A stretch of DNA of 22,542 bases, taken from a virus. This document shows, in pieces, positions 6,424 through 15,438 of the stretch. The notes beneath the pieces are model-generated. The model was not told the origin of the DNA, did not search any database, and saw nothing but the letters and a program-made list of their open reading frames with translations. The stretch spans positions 1 to 22,542 of the IMG/VR virus record IMGVR_UViG_3300009164_000384; one strand, given 5' to 3'. Made by a program: the position numbers and the translations under genes. The stretch's first letter is position 1. Each line of letters starts with the position of its first letter.

Positions 6424-7838
6424 TATAACCTCGCCTTAATATTATCTAACTCCAGCTTAAGCTGTTTAACAGCTTCGATTAAGAGTCCAGTAATATTACC
6501 GTATGCAACTGAAAGATAACCATCACTACCCACCTTAACTACTTCTGGTATAACAGGTTCGACTTCCTGAGCAATAACACCTAGTGCTAGCTGATTGGTT
6601 TGCAAACTACGATAGCGTACGCCACGTAGTTGCATGACTTTTTCTAGTGCCCTTTCAATAGTAGCAATTTCGGTTTTTAGTCTGCTGTCACTACTAGCAG
6701 TTACGTCCACAAAAGTAGGACTGTTTGAGGTAGCTACACCCTGATTCATAGCAGTAGCATATGCATTTGATGTGCCACTAGGACCGGTAGGACCCGTTGG
6801 ACCTGTAGGTCCAGTTGGTCCAGCTACTGTAGATGCTGCACCTGTAGCACCTGTTGGTCCCGGTGGGCCTGCTACTGTAGAGGCAGCTCCTGTGGGGCCT
6901 GTAGGTCCAGTAGGGCCTGTAGGACCTGCAGGACCAGTTGGGCCAGGAGAACCTGTAAGACCTGTTGGGCCTGTAGGACCAGTTGGTCCGGCTACTGTAG
7001 ATGCTGCACCTGTAGCACCTGTTGGTCCCGGTGGGCCTGCAACACCCTGCGGACCTGTAGGTCCAGGACTACCTGTAGAACCTGTTGGACCAGTAGGGCC
7101 CGCTACAGTAGATGCGGCTCCTGTAGGACCTGTGGGACCGGTAGGACCTGCAACGCCTTGAATACCTTGTGAACCTGTAGGGCCTGTGGGTCCGGTCGGG
7201 CCTGTTGGACCTGTGGGACCTTGTGGAACTGTAAAATTAAATATGGCCGCAGCAGTAGTACCACTGTTAGTCACTGCTGCAGGGCCAGTGCTAGTGGTAC
7301 CTATAGTAACCGTAGCTGCTGCACCTGTTGGGCCGGTACTGCCAGTAGGGCCTGTGGGTCCTGTAACACCCTGTGATCCAGTTAAACCTGTAGGGCCTGT
7401 AGGCCCCGGTGCACCTGTAGGACCTGTAGGACCCGTAGGTCCTGTAATACCACTAGTATTAGTCCATTTACTAGTAGTGCTATTATAAACTAGTAATTGA
7501 TTATTAGTAGGTGTGGTAATTTGCACATCTGATAAGTTTGCCACAGGAATAGTAATATTCTGTGTACCATCAAAACTTACACCAGCAATAGTTCTACTAG
7601 TAGTTAATTTTGCTGCGCTACCAGTGGTATTTTGATTTAACACTGGAAATGTACAATTAGTTAATACACCAGCACTAGGAGTGCCTAGATTTGGGGTTAC
7701 CAAAATAGGACTAGTATTTAAAACATTACTGCCGCTTCCAGTACTAGTGTTAACTCCAGTACCGCCTGCAGCTTCACCTAAAATACCAGTTACACTAATA
7801 GTATCTGCTAAAAACGATAAATTGCGAGAATTACTCAT
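6423..7838 (-). CDS. Collagen-like tail fibre with peptidase S74 domain
   Basis: This 471-residue fibre has an N-terminal module of the common phage type ([20 protein letters not shown], then TCTFPVLN-like text). From about 130 to 355 it consists mainly of Gly-X-Y triplets, mostly Gly-Pro-Thr, forming a probable collagen triple helix. One interruption ([19 protein letters not shown] to FNFTVPQ) is a known spacer in bacterial and phage collagen-like proteins, and AASTVAGP recurs four times. The C-terminal domain from about 383 (SDSRLKTEI, then [10 protein letters not shown]) is an S74 trimerising and self-cleaving chaperone. Gly-Pro-Thr collagens can carry sugars or hydroxyl groups on such triplets, and an oxygenase gene lies close by. 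Perfect DNA repeats inside may make the length variable. Confidence 0.9.
   Translation of the reverse strand: MSNSRNLSFLADTISVTGILGEAAGGTGVNTSTGSGSNVLNTSPILVTPNLGTPSAGVLTNCTFPVLNQNTTGSAAKLTTSRTIAGVSFDGTQNITIPVANLSDVQITTPTNNQLLVYNSTTSKWTNTSGITGPTGPTGPTGAPGPTGPTGLTGSQGVTGPTGPTGSTGPTGAAATVTIGTTSTGPAAVTNSGTTAAAIFNFTVPQGPTGPTGPTGPTGPTGSQGIQGVAGPTGPTGPTGAASTVAGPTGPTGSTGSPGPTGPQGVAGPPGPTGATGAASTVAGPTGPTGPTGLTGSPGPTGPAGPTGPTGPTGPTGAASTVAGPPGPTGATGAASTVAGPTGPTGPTGPTGPSGTSNAYATAMNQGVATSNSPTFVDVTASSDSRLKTEIATIERALEKVMQLRGVRYRSLQTNQLALGVIAQEVEPVIPEVVKVGSDGYLSVAYGNITGLLIEAVKQLKLELDNIKARL
6823..7040 (-). repeat. 50-bp perfect direct repeat within the collagen-like region
   Basis: Positions 6823-6872 and 6991-7040 are identical over 50 bases and start 168 bases apart, a multiple of nine, so loss or gain by recombination would remove or add whole Gly-X-Y triplets in frame. 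The repeat encodes the recurring AASTVAGP segment and flanking triplets. Sequence around both copies is similar but not identical. Confidence 0.85.
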
Positions 7839-7868
7839 ATTAAATCCTATTAGTGAAGTCTATGGCAG

Positions 7869-8081
7869 TTATTGTGCCGCTACTTGCAATGGTTCCAGGT
7901 TTTCTGTAGTCCAAAAATCTTTAGTAATCATCACAGCAAGATGGTCTTTATTGCGTTTTAGGCAATCTGCCCAATCAGCATCAGACATAAACTCTGGCTT
8001 GCCGCCGTTGATCAGGTTTACTGAATCCATGGCGGCTTTATAGTGTTGAGCAATCTGCTCGGGGGTCAAAATTTCAATCAT
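7869..8081 (-). CDS. Small hypothetical tail-region protein, 70 aa
   Basis: The product starts MIEILTPEQIAQHYKAAMDS and continues with a Trp-containing acidic helix (SDADWADCLKRNKDHL) and MITKDFW. It is soluble, largely helical, with no signal peptide or membrane segment. Its ATG overlaps the stop of the preceding S74 fibre as ATGA and no Shine-Dalgarno motif is visible, so it is probably made by translational coupling. Its place between two fibres suggests a role as fibre accessory or chaperone, but I do not recognise a family with known function. Coding potential is supported by the overlap and tight packing. Confidence 0.68.
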   Translation of the reverse strand: MIEILTPEQIAQHYKAAMDSVNLINGGKPEFMSDADWADCLKRNKDHLAVMITKDFWTTENLEPLQVAAQ

Positions 8082-10066
8082 GATTTTGCCTGTTGAAGTT
8101 GATTGATTTGAGATTTAAGATTTGCAACCTCGGCTGAAAGTTCTTTTATTGCGTTGATCAGCGGCGTGACGAACATCTCTCGGCTGATCCCCTGAATTCC
8201 GTTCGGTTCAATGTGCCAACCGCCAAATGTGTCTACACCCTCAGCTTCTAACGCAGCTTTGACCTCCTGAGCGATCAGACCATGCATGACCGTGGTCGTG
8301 TTCTTGTTGTTTTCTTCGTTATACTGCGGGTTATCCAGTTCGAGTTCGTTCGTGGCTTTCCACTGGTATTTTACCGGATTCAACCTATTAATAAACGAAA
8401 GACCCAACGAATCACTTTCAATGTTCTTTTTCAGACGGACATCAGAGGCTTGAATCCAAGTCGCGTTGGTGTCGTAGTGGCAATAAACGCGGTTGTTCAA
8501 TTTGCCCAGCGTCACATAGTCGCCGCCAATCCCGTTACAACCGTATCCAATCACGATGGCGTAGTAATCGCCAGCCGTACTGCCATATGCGCCATTTCCT
8601 ATAATCACACTCTGGGACGCGGTGGTGTAGGTTGTACCAACATAACCCGCCTGTGTCCCAATAAGGATTATATTGTTTCCAGACGTAATTCCATAACCTG
8701 CTTGGTAGCCAATCGCAATGTTGTTATTATCGGTTGCGGAATTAAGAGCATATGAACCAATTGCAATGTGCTGAGAACCAGTAGCATTGTTCTGACATGC
8801 ACCAATTCCAATAGCAACACTGTTACTTCCAGTGGTATTGCTTCTAAGCGCACCATTGCCAACAGAGGTGTTGTTGGTTCCGGTTGTATTTGCATAACCA
8901 GCCCCGTCGTTAAACCAACCACTACCCACAAACGTATTGCCTGATCCAGAGGTGTTGCTGTAGCCAGAGTTTGTACCAATGAACGTATTTCCGGGATAAT
9001 CAGAGCTTGAAGAATTTGAACTGTAGCCAGCGTTATAACCAACTGCTACAACTCCTTGTCCTTTGGCATGGTTGCGTAGGGCTTGGTAGCCAATTGCCGT
9101 GTTGCCGACGCCGTTGCCGGTGCTACCGCCAGCCAAGTACAGCGCATACGCACCTACTGCCACGTTATTGTTGAACGAATACGCTACGTTGGTACCAGAA
9201 TAACCAGCTTGATATCCGATTGCTACGTTTTGAATACCAGAGACATTTGAAAGTAATGCTTGTGTTCCTACAGCGGTATTGTAATAACCAGTAGTATTAA
9301 GTTTAGAAGACTCCCACCCAACGGAAACGCTTTGAGTTCCAGTCGTGTTAGAGTTCATGCTATTCATACCAACGGCTACATTATAACTGCCGGAAGTCGT
9401 ATTTCTTAAAGACAAAGTTCCTATAGCGGTATTTTGCTCACCAGTGGTATTGGTGTAAAGAGCCTGATATCCAATTGCTATATGACTGTTTCCAATGGTA
9501 TTATTGTAAAGTGATTGAACTCCGTATGCAGAATTATTTGCACCAGAACTACTGGCGTTATTGTATGACTGAAAACCAAAAGCGCAATTATAACTACCGG
9601 TCAGCGTTAAGCCAGCCTCATTGCCCACGGCAGTGTTGTAACTTCCGGTGGAGTTAGCCATACAATATCGACCAACTGCCGTATTGCTTCGGCCAGTAAT
9701 ATTAGTTTGACCAGCAATTGAACCAATGTAACAATTATCAAAACCGGTTGTAGTATTTAATCCTGCCTGATATCCAATTGCTGTGTTGTTTGTACCAGTA
9801 GTGCTATTGGCTGCTTGATAACCAAACGCAGTGGTAAATGGAGTTGTAGAACCTGTAGAACCAAATACAGTTCCACGAACTGCGGGTGTTGCAGTACTAG
9901 CACCAAATGCGCTGCCTGCTACAGTAGGTGCATTTGCAAAGTCTACTACTTGCGCAGCACTAATAGTTACGGCTGTTGTAGCAGCCGTTTGCAGTTGCAG
10001 TACACCACTGGTGTCTGAAGCAATAGTTACACCACCACTAGTGCCTGCGTTAATAATACTAGCCAT
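8078..10066 (-). CDS. Long tail fibre of YadA-head-like repeats with peptidase S74 domain
   Basis: The 662-residue protein begins with a short module rich in Ser/Thr/Val (SIINAGTSGGVTIASDTSG). From about 80 to 520 it is built of degenerate repeats of the form NTAIGYQAL..NTTG, the pattern of left-handed beta-roll trimeric adhesin heads, ending in a domain around YGYGCNGIGGDYVTLGKLNN. The S74 domain begins near residue 540 (ASDVRLKKNI) and contains HGLIAQEVKAA; a helical coiled tail ends the protein. It is probably a trimeric, self-cleaving receptor-binding fibre. Its repeat and S74 parts contain no CTAG and use more C/G-ending codons than the N-terminal module, which hints at an imported distal part on a resident N-terminal attachment module. 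Confidence 0.88.
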   Translation of the reverse strand: MASIINAGTSGGVTIASDTSGVLQLQTAATTAVTISAAQVVDFANAPTVAGSAFGASTATPAVRGTVFGSTGSTTPFTTAFGYQAANSTTGTNNTAIGYQAGLNTTTGFDNCYIGSIAGQTNITGRSNTAVGRYCMANSTGSYNTAVGNEAGLTLTGSYNCAFGFQSYNNASSSGANNSAYGVQSLYNNTIGNSHIAIGYQALYTNTTGEQNTAIGTLSLRNTTSGSYNVAVGMNSMNSNTTGTQSVSVGWESSKLNTTGYYNTAVGTQALLSNVSGIQNVAIGYQAGYSGTNVAYSFNNNVAVGAYALYLAGGSTGNGVGNTAIGYQALRNHAKGQGVVAVGYNAGYSSNSSSSDYPGNTFIGTNSGYSNTSGSGNTFVGSGWFNDGAGYANTTGTNNTSVGNGALRSNTTGSNSVAIGIGACQNNATGSQHIAIGSYALNSATDNNNIAIGYQAGYGITSGNNIILIGTQAGYVGTTYTTASQSVIIGNGAYGSTAGDYYAIVIGYGCNGIGGDYVTLGKLNNRVYCHYDTNATWIQASDVRLKKNIESDSLGLSFINRLNPVKYQWKATNELELDNPQYNEENNKNTTTVMHGLIAQEVKAALEAEGVDTFGGWHIEPNGIQGISREMFVTPLINAIKELSAEVANLKSQINQLQQAKS

Positions 10067-11763
10067 TATCTAGTCTCCAATTGTGTGATACGAGCAGTAA
10101 GTTCCTGAATTGCTTTGACTAAAACAGGAATTAGCTTTGTTTCTGTAATACCAAGCGTTTCATCATTTTCATCGTCAGCAATTAACAGATCTTTAGCAAC
10201 AGCACCATATTGCTTTTCAAGTTTAATAACATCTTGTGCAAGAAAACCTATCTGACTCTTGGTTTCTTTTAGTGTACCATCTGGGTTCCAATTCTCATAC
10301 TTGGACCGTTTGTCCCACTTAAATTCTACAGGTCGCAATTCATTGATAAAGTTTAAACCATACTTTGTATCAACAACGTCTGCCTTGTCTCTTGCATCGG
10401 ATGTAACTGTCCATGCTACTACAATGTATGCATTGGTAATATTATTGTCGCCAATAACAACGCGGTTTGATTGGGTGGTAAAAGCACCGCCTGGAGCCGT
10501 TGAGCGCCCTGCATTAATCCCTAAAAATGTATTATACGAACCAGTTGTTAAAGAATATCCGGCGTAGGTTCCAATACACGTGTTTCCATCTCCAGAAGAT
10601 GGTGTATAAAAAGTCTGGTATCCCATTGCCACGTTTTGGTTGCCGGTAAAATATGCCCCTGTGCAAATTTCAGAACCAAAGAAATTGTTGTATGTCCCCG
10701 AAGTTATTAATCTTCCAGCAGAATAACCAAACGCTGAGTTTTGATTTGCAGTACAACTGCTCAGTGCATCACGGCCAAACGCACAGTTTGCTCCAGAACT
10801 AATGGTCGATGAAAGTGTGTTGTAACCAACAGCAGTATTGTGCGATCCGCTAGTTATTCCAATACCTGCCTGCCAACCAACCGTCGTATTACCACTTGCC
10901 GTAGTAGCATTATACAATGCTGTGTAGCCAATTGCTGTATTGTTGCTTCCAGAAGTGTTGTTGTATAAAGCACGACCCAATGCTACGTTGGTACTGCCAG
11001 TGGTATTTGAATAACCGGAAGCAGCACCCACAAACGTATTATCAACACCAGTTGTAGTAGAAAATCCCGATTGCCATCCAATAAATGTACTTCCAGCATT
11101 CTCGCCGCTAGTGGCAGCGTATACTCTTGCGGCACGAAATCCAACCGCAGTTAATGAATTTCCGGTTGTGTTTGTATACGCAGCCCCATCACCAACCACT
11201 GTGTTTTGACCTCCAGTAGTAAAATACAGAGTTTGCGATCCGATGGCTATATTGGTGTTTTGTGCAGTGTTTGAATAAAGGGCTTGGTACCCAATAGCAA
11301 CGTTATTAGAACCTGAAGAGGTGGAAGCCAAGGCATCTCTGCCAATTGCTATATTGCTTGCTCCATTGCTAACACTGCTAAGACTTAGAGGACCAATTCC
11401 AACGTTATTAGAACCAGAAATACCGGTTCCACTCCCACGCATTGCCGATGAGCCTAGTGCAGTGTTGTAAGTCCCAGATGTTTGGTTATATAGGGACTGA
11501 TAACCAACAGTAGTATTATTAATTCCCGTATTAACAGAAGCGGCTTCAAATCCAAGAGCTGTTAAAAATGGTGTTGCAGAGTTTGTTATGCCTGTTAAAC
11601 CAGCAGCGGCCCAACTCATCACACCAGCTGTGGTAGACGTAAGAGCCTGACCATTTACTGTAGGTGTTGTAGTTGGCAATGTGTAACTTTGTATGCCTGC
11701 TACACCTGGAGCACTTATACTAACTGATCCCGAGGTGTCGCCTTGTAAAACAATTGCGCTCAT
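10066..11763 (-). CDS. Tail fibre of YadA-head-like repeats with peptidase S74 domain, second copy
   Basis: This 565-residue protein has the same plan as the fibre encoded after it: a short N-terminal module (SAIVLQGDTSGSVSISAPG, then IQSYTLPTTTPTVNGQALTS), degenerate NTAIGY-type repeats from about 80 to 440, and an S74 domain from about 454 (TSDARDKADV, later IGFLAQDVIKLE) with a coiled-coil tail. The two are paralogous in design but diverged in sequence, so they may serve different receptors or form a hetero-fibre. The start has an AAGGA ribosome site; the stop overlaps the next ATG as TAATG, with GGAG upstream of it. Function is inferred as host recognition. Confidence 0.87.
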   Translation of the reverse strand: MSAIVLQGDTSGSVSISAPGVAGIQSYTLPTTTPTVNGQALTSTTAGVMSWAAAGLTGITNSATPFLTALGFEAASVNTGINNTTVGYQSLYNQTSGTYNTALGSSAMRGSGTGISGSNNVGIGPLSLSSVSNGASNIAIGRDALASTSSGSNNVAIGYQALYSNTAQNTNIAIGSQTLYFTTGGQNTVVGDGAAYTNTTGNSLTAVGFRAARVYAATSGENAGSTFIGWQSGFSTTTGVDNTFVGAASGYSNTTGSTNVALGRALYNNTSGSNNTAIGYTALYNATTASGNTTVGWQAGIGITSGSHNTAVGYNTLSSTISSGANCAFGRDALSSCTANQNSAFGYSAGRLITSGTYNNFFGSEICTGAYFTGNQNVAMGYQTFYTPSSGDGNTCIGTYAGYSLTTGSYNTFLGINAGRSTAPGGAFTTQSNRVVIGDNNITNAYIVVAWTVTSDARDKADVVDTKYGLNFINELRPVEFKWDKRSKYENWNPDGTLKETKSQIGFLAQDVIKLEKQYGAVAKDLLIADDENDETLGITETKLIPVLVKAIQELTARITQLETR

Positions 11764-11775
11764 ATTTTTCCTTGT

Positions 11776-12135
11776 TTATAGTACAACCCAACGAGATCCT
11801 GCAGCTACAGTAACCGTTACACCACTAGATATAGTCATAGGCCCTGCTGAATGCGCGCTGTAACCTACTGGAATAGTATAGCTTGTAGCAATTGTTTTGC
11901 TATTTACCATTATACCATTAGTGGCAATTACCGTGGTGCTTTGACCACCATCGGTAATGCCGTAACCACTAAGTGTAGTAGGTTTATTTACTAAATCTGT
12001 AAAACTACCAGTTAGTGCCACTGTGGCTTGTGCAACCCCTGCAATTTGTAAGTTCCAAACGCTGCCGTCCCACTTCCAAGTTTTGTTACCGTAAGTATAG
12101 GTTTGATTTAGGGTGGGATTTATGGGAAAATTCAT
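11776..12135 (-). CDS. Small tail fibre-associated protein, 119 aa
   Basis: The N-terminus MNFPINPTLNQTYTYGNKTW followed by KWDGSVWNLQ is a short attachment motif present at the start of many phage fibre and adhesin proteins. The next part (SFTDLVNKPTTLSGYGITDG) is a second common fibre module, and the rest is Ser/Thr/Val-rich beta structure. It has a strong TAAGGAG ribosome site. It lies between the LamG/SPRY adhesin and the repeat fibres, so it may be a connector or a minor fibre subunit. There is no enzymatic motif. Confidence 0.75.
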   Translation of the reverse strand: MNFPINPTLNQTYTYGNKTWKWDGSVWNLQIAGVAQATVALTGSFTDLVNKPTTLSGYGITDGGQSTTVIATNGIMVNSKTIATSYTIPVGYSAHSAGPMTISSGVTVTVAAGSRWVVL

Positions 12136-12144
12136 GTGTGCTCC

Positions 12145-15100
12145 TTATCTAGCGCGAGCGTATTTTAGGGGTGATTCAGCAAAGGCTGCAAAGATGTAAG
12201 TATTAGCTGACAAGTTAAAGTCAGTAAATGTATTACGTAATTTAAATCCATTTGACAGAAAATCTAGCAATGTAAAATTAGTGCCAATGGTTGTATTATT
12301 AGCCTGAAGTGATTCACCAATAACATTGTAAGTATTTCTTGCTGAATCTAAAATACGCCAATCGGCGGCATTTGTAATATTTTTTATTAACACGTAAGCA
12401 GGTCTAAATCCACAATATACAAACGTGCCATCAGCAGCACCATTACCCACATAGCTACCAAACTTACTATAACCCGGTACTTCTGCCCAACAATAGGCAA
12501 CGTAAGTGCCCCCACTAGTATTAAGTGCTCCATCATTGCCAATTGAAAATACAGTGCTAGTAGGTGCTGTACTATTCCAAAATGTTGCTGCAGTTTGTGC
12601 TAAATCTGTTGTATCAAGTGTTACAAACTTAGTTGCAGTTATGTCATTATGATAAACAATCCATGCGCGAACTGTATTTCGTTGTTTAACAATCATAAAT
12701 TTTGGTGCAATACCAAGACCATGCCCCACAGTAGAATTAGCACCATTACCTGTATAAGTTACCACACTAAATCCTGCTTGAGGATTAGCACTTATTGTAC
12801 TAGTAATTGATCCGACAGTGTTAGTTACTGCCGTTCCGCCACCAGCCCAATTCCACCCAACGTATGTAAACGAACTTCCGTTGAGTTGATTAGAGTTGTC
12901 GCTTATAGTAAATCCAAAATTGGTCGCGGTGATATTTGCGTTATAAGTAGATTCAGCCGCTTGTGAAGGTAAATCAAGAAGTTTAGTATATCCACGAACA
13001 CTGTCGATTAAATCGTGTTGGTGTGTCCCTGAAGTTCTTGCTTGTAACCAGACCATTCCGCCGTTAGTAGCAGCGTCAATACCAGTAGCAATAACATTAT
13101 ATGCGCTAGTACCCGGATAAGTAGCGATACCAAAATATTTGCCGGGCAACTTACCTGCCCCAGACTCCGGCAAATTTTGTGTGCATAGTGCTTTGTATCC
13201 GCTGGGTGCGGTGTAGGAGAAGGGGCGTTGACCAAAATTAGCGGTTGTTACGTATCCAGAATCATAAGCAACTGCCATTGGAATAACAGTTTTACCATAA
13301 GCTGCAGAACTTGTCCAAGTTATTGTACCTTGACTAACTCCGTTAATATAAAAAACTATGGTTCCTGCATCTATATCAACAGCAATACCAACTATTGTGC
13401 CTGATGGATGAGCTGTTGATGTGTAGGTAACTCTAGCATTATAGTCAATCTGATATTTGTTATCATCACAAAGCAAAACTGAACCAGCAGCTGCGTTTGC
13501 ATCTTGAGGATTACCAGAACTAAAGTTTATGGTCGGTACCATTATACCAAAAAAGGTATTCTGACCACCAGATATGTATTCCCAGTACCATTTGCCTGTT
13601 GTAATACCTATTGTTCCACCAATAGCATTCCAATTTGAAGTGGAGTTTGTAGCTACTAAATTGCCGTTAGAGTATGCTACAGTTCCAATTGGTTTAATTA
13701 ATGGATTTAGTGTACAATAATTACCACGCACCTCACCACCCGCACCAGTATCCACACCGTAGTTGGTAGGTGAGTCTACTAGGCTATCATTGTCTACTCC
13801 AGCACTAACTGAAAAATTATAAGGTGTAAAGTTATTTCCATTGCCTGATAGGTCTTTGCCTAGTGTAACGGCAGTGGTATTTGAATTATCTGCAAAATTT
13901 AGATAGAATCCATTGGTACCATAACTGCCAGTATACTGTAGTGGAGTCCAGACCTTGGTGCTAGGTTCAACATATCCAAAACTGGCTGGTGTTAGTTGTT
14001 GACCATCAATGAAATTTAGCTCGGTCATGTAAACATTAGCATAACTAGCACCAAATGTATTATTTGATCCTATAACATGAGCTTGCGCTTGGTTGGCTAA
14101 TAAATCTTGATTTTGTGAGGGGTACACTACGGCTGAAAATGATGTTACTTGAGCACCGTTAACATATAATTTTGCTCGATCAGTACTACTTGATTGTGTA
14201 CTATCAATTGCTAAGATAACATGATACCACGCGGAAAAATCTCGGTATACAGCAGTGGTAATAAAATGTAGTTGATATCCACCTGAATAGGAATATACTC
14301 TAATAGTATCGTCAGTGACAAATCTGATTACAAATCCATCAAAACTATTTGTAACAAACAGCTCGTCATTACCACCAGACTTTACTCGTTTTACCCACGC
14401 ACTCCATGTCCAAGTTTTACGATTACCAGCACTACTAGGAGTGCGACTCAAATAAGCACTGTCAGCACTGTTAAATCTCAAACTGCGAGCAATCTGATAG
14501 TCTGGTGTGGCAAATAACCTTGGTGCCGTCGGCGCTAACACACCACTACTCAAAAAAGTGTGTACAATATGTCCATTGCTGTAGTTTAGGGTGCCGCCGG
14601 TAAAATATTGAACGTTGCCGGGATACCTGATGACTACAATGCCTGAGCCGCCAGTTGCGCCAGTGCCAAATCCGGGATACCCGCCTCCACCTCCACCTCC
14701 ACCTCCACCTGTGTTGGTAGTTCCATTCGTAGCATTAACAGAATTGCTGTCTTTACCACCAGTGCCGCCCCCGCCGACCCCGCCGACACAACCAATTTGA
14801 CCGTTGTTTCCACCGCCACCGCCACCGCCAGCGTAAACCGCCCTAGTGCCGGTAATATCTGACGCAATACCCGCTCCGCCAATACCAGAGCCTATTGCTT
14901 GAGTTTCTGGCAAACCAACCGTTCCAGCACCTCCGCCACCACTTCCGCAATAATAATTTGGAGAACCGCTACTTACACCAGCCCCAGCATTACCCTGACC
15001 CGAAGTGCCTGATCCGCCAGCGCCACTATCATAATTTGCACCGCCGCCAGAACCACCTGCCGCACCAGAATTTACACCACTACCTGCTGATGATCCCCCG

Positions 15101-15435
15101 CCGCCGCCGCCGATTGCAATGATTCGGCCTGTTGATGCTCCAGATGACGCGGCATCAAAAACAGAAGCATTTCCATTAACGCCTCGATTGGCAATTAAAG
15201 TAGAACCTGCGCCGCCACTACCAACCGTCACATAATAAGAAGAACCAGTTGTTATTCCAGCATATCCTTGAAGTAAACCACCAGCACCACCCCCGCCGCC
15301 ACCGATACTGCCACCGCCTCCACCACCAGCAACTACCAAGTATTCTACTACAGTGGGCGGAGTACCCTCCCAGTCTAAATTCTTAATTGCCTGATTTACC
15401 TGGCTTAGGGTCCAGATTCCACTGTATTTGGGCAT
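12145..15435 (-). CDS. Large multi-module tail adhesin: glycine-rich, LamG-like, SPRY-like
   Basis: At 1096 residues this is the largest complete gene here. Residues about 1-28 (MPKYSGIWTLSQVNQAI) form an attachment stub. About 29-275 is a glycine-rich domain entered by VEYLVVAGGGGGG and left by GGSGIVVIRYPG. About 310-510 resembles a LamG/concanavalin-type jelly roll (RSLRFNSADSAYLSR, TWSAWVKR, YVNGAQV). About 590-745 resembles a SPRY domain (GITTGKWYWEY, YQIDYNARV, IVFYINGVSQG). The final 350 residues (KYFGIATYPGTSAYN, VGHGLGIAPKFMIVK, SNGFKL) match an uncharacterised C-terminal domain common in marine phage tail proteins. Lectin-like modules suggest binding of host glycans; this is inference. 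A clear AGGAG site precedes the start. Confidence 0.85.
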   Translation of the reverse strand: MPKYSGIWTLSQVNQAIKNLDWEGTPPTVVEYLVVAGGGGGGSIGGGGGGAGGLLQGYAGITTGSSYYVTVGSGGAGSTLIANRGVNGNASVFDAASSGASTGRIIAIGGGGGGSSAGSGVNSGAAGGSGGGANYDSGAGGSGTSGQGNAGAGVSSGSPNYYCGSGGGGAGTVGLPETQAIGSGIGGAGIASDITGTRAVYAGGGGGGGNNGQIGCVGGVGGGGTGGKDSNSVNATNGTTNTGGGGGGGGGGYPGFGTGATGGSGIVVIRYPGNVQYFTGGTLNYSNGHIVHTFLSSGVLAPTAPRLFATPDYQIARSLRFNSADSAYLSRTPSSAGNRKTWTWSAWVKRVKSGGNDELFVTNSFDGFVIRFVTDDTIRVYSYSGGYQLHFITTAVYRDFSAWYHVILAIDSTQSSSTDRAKLYVNGAQVTSFSAVVYPSQNQDLLANQAQAHVIGSNNTFGASYANVYMTELNFIDGQQLTPASFGYVEPSTKVWTPLQYTGSYGTNGFYLNFADNSNTTAVTLGKDLSGNGNNFTPYNFSVSAGVDNDSLVDSPTNYGVDTGAGGEVRGNYCTLNPLIKPIGTVAYSNGNLVATNSTSNWNAIGGTIGITTGKWYWEYISGGQNTFFGIMVPTINFSSGNPQDANAAAGSVLLCDDNKYQIDYNARVTYTSTAHPSGTIVGIAVDIDAGTIVFYINGVSQGTITWTSSAAYGKTVIPMAVAYDSGYVTTANFGQRPFSYTAPSGYKALCTQNLPESGAGKLPGKYFGIATYPGTSAYNVIATGIDAATNGGMVWLQARTSGTHQHDLIDSVRGYTKLLDLPSQAAESTYNANITATNFGFTISDNSNQLNGSSFTYVGWNWAGGGTAVTNTVGSITSTISANPQAGFSVVTYTGNGANSTVGHGLGIAPKFMIVKQRNTVRAWIVYHNDITATKFVTLDTTDLAQTAATFWNSTAPTSTVFSIGNDGALNTSGGTYVAYCWAEVPGYSKFGSYVGNGAADGTFVYCGFRPAYVLIKNITNAADWRILDSARNTYNVIGESLQANNTTIGTNFTLLDFLSNGFKLRNTFTDFNLSANTYIFAAFAESPLKYARAR
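14684..14710 (-). repeat. Hexanucleotide microsatellite (GGAGGT-type) inside the glycine-rich coding region
   Basis: On the + strand CCTCCA is repeated four times and a half without mismatch; the sense strand reads alternating GGT GGA codons and encodes polyglycine. Copy-number changes by slippage would keep the frame and alter only the number of glycines. Each unit also contains GGAGG, identical to a strong Shine-Dalgarno core. Confidence 0.8.
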
Positions 15436-15438
15436 GGA

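Noticed and set aside
6772-7488. Open frames on the + strand reading Gly-Pro-Val repeats
   Set aside because: They are the reverse complement of Gly-Pro-Thr codons in the collagen-like fibre; GGN-CCN is self-complementary in this sense, so a false collagen appears on the opposite strand.
8668-9042. 124-residue hydrophobic frame on the - strand
   Set aside because: It is a shifted frame within the repeat fibre; periodic repeats keep alternative frames open without coding evidence.
14615-15122. Proline-rich open frames on the + strand opposite the large adhesin
   Set aside because: They mirror the polyglycine code (GGN antisense gives CCN) and have no ribosome site; the sense frame is continuous over 1096 codons.
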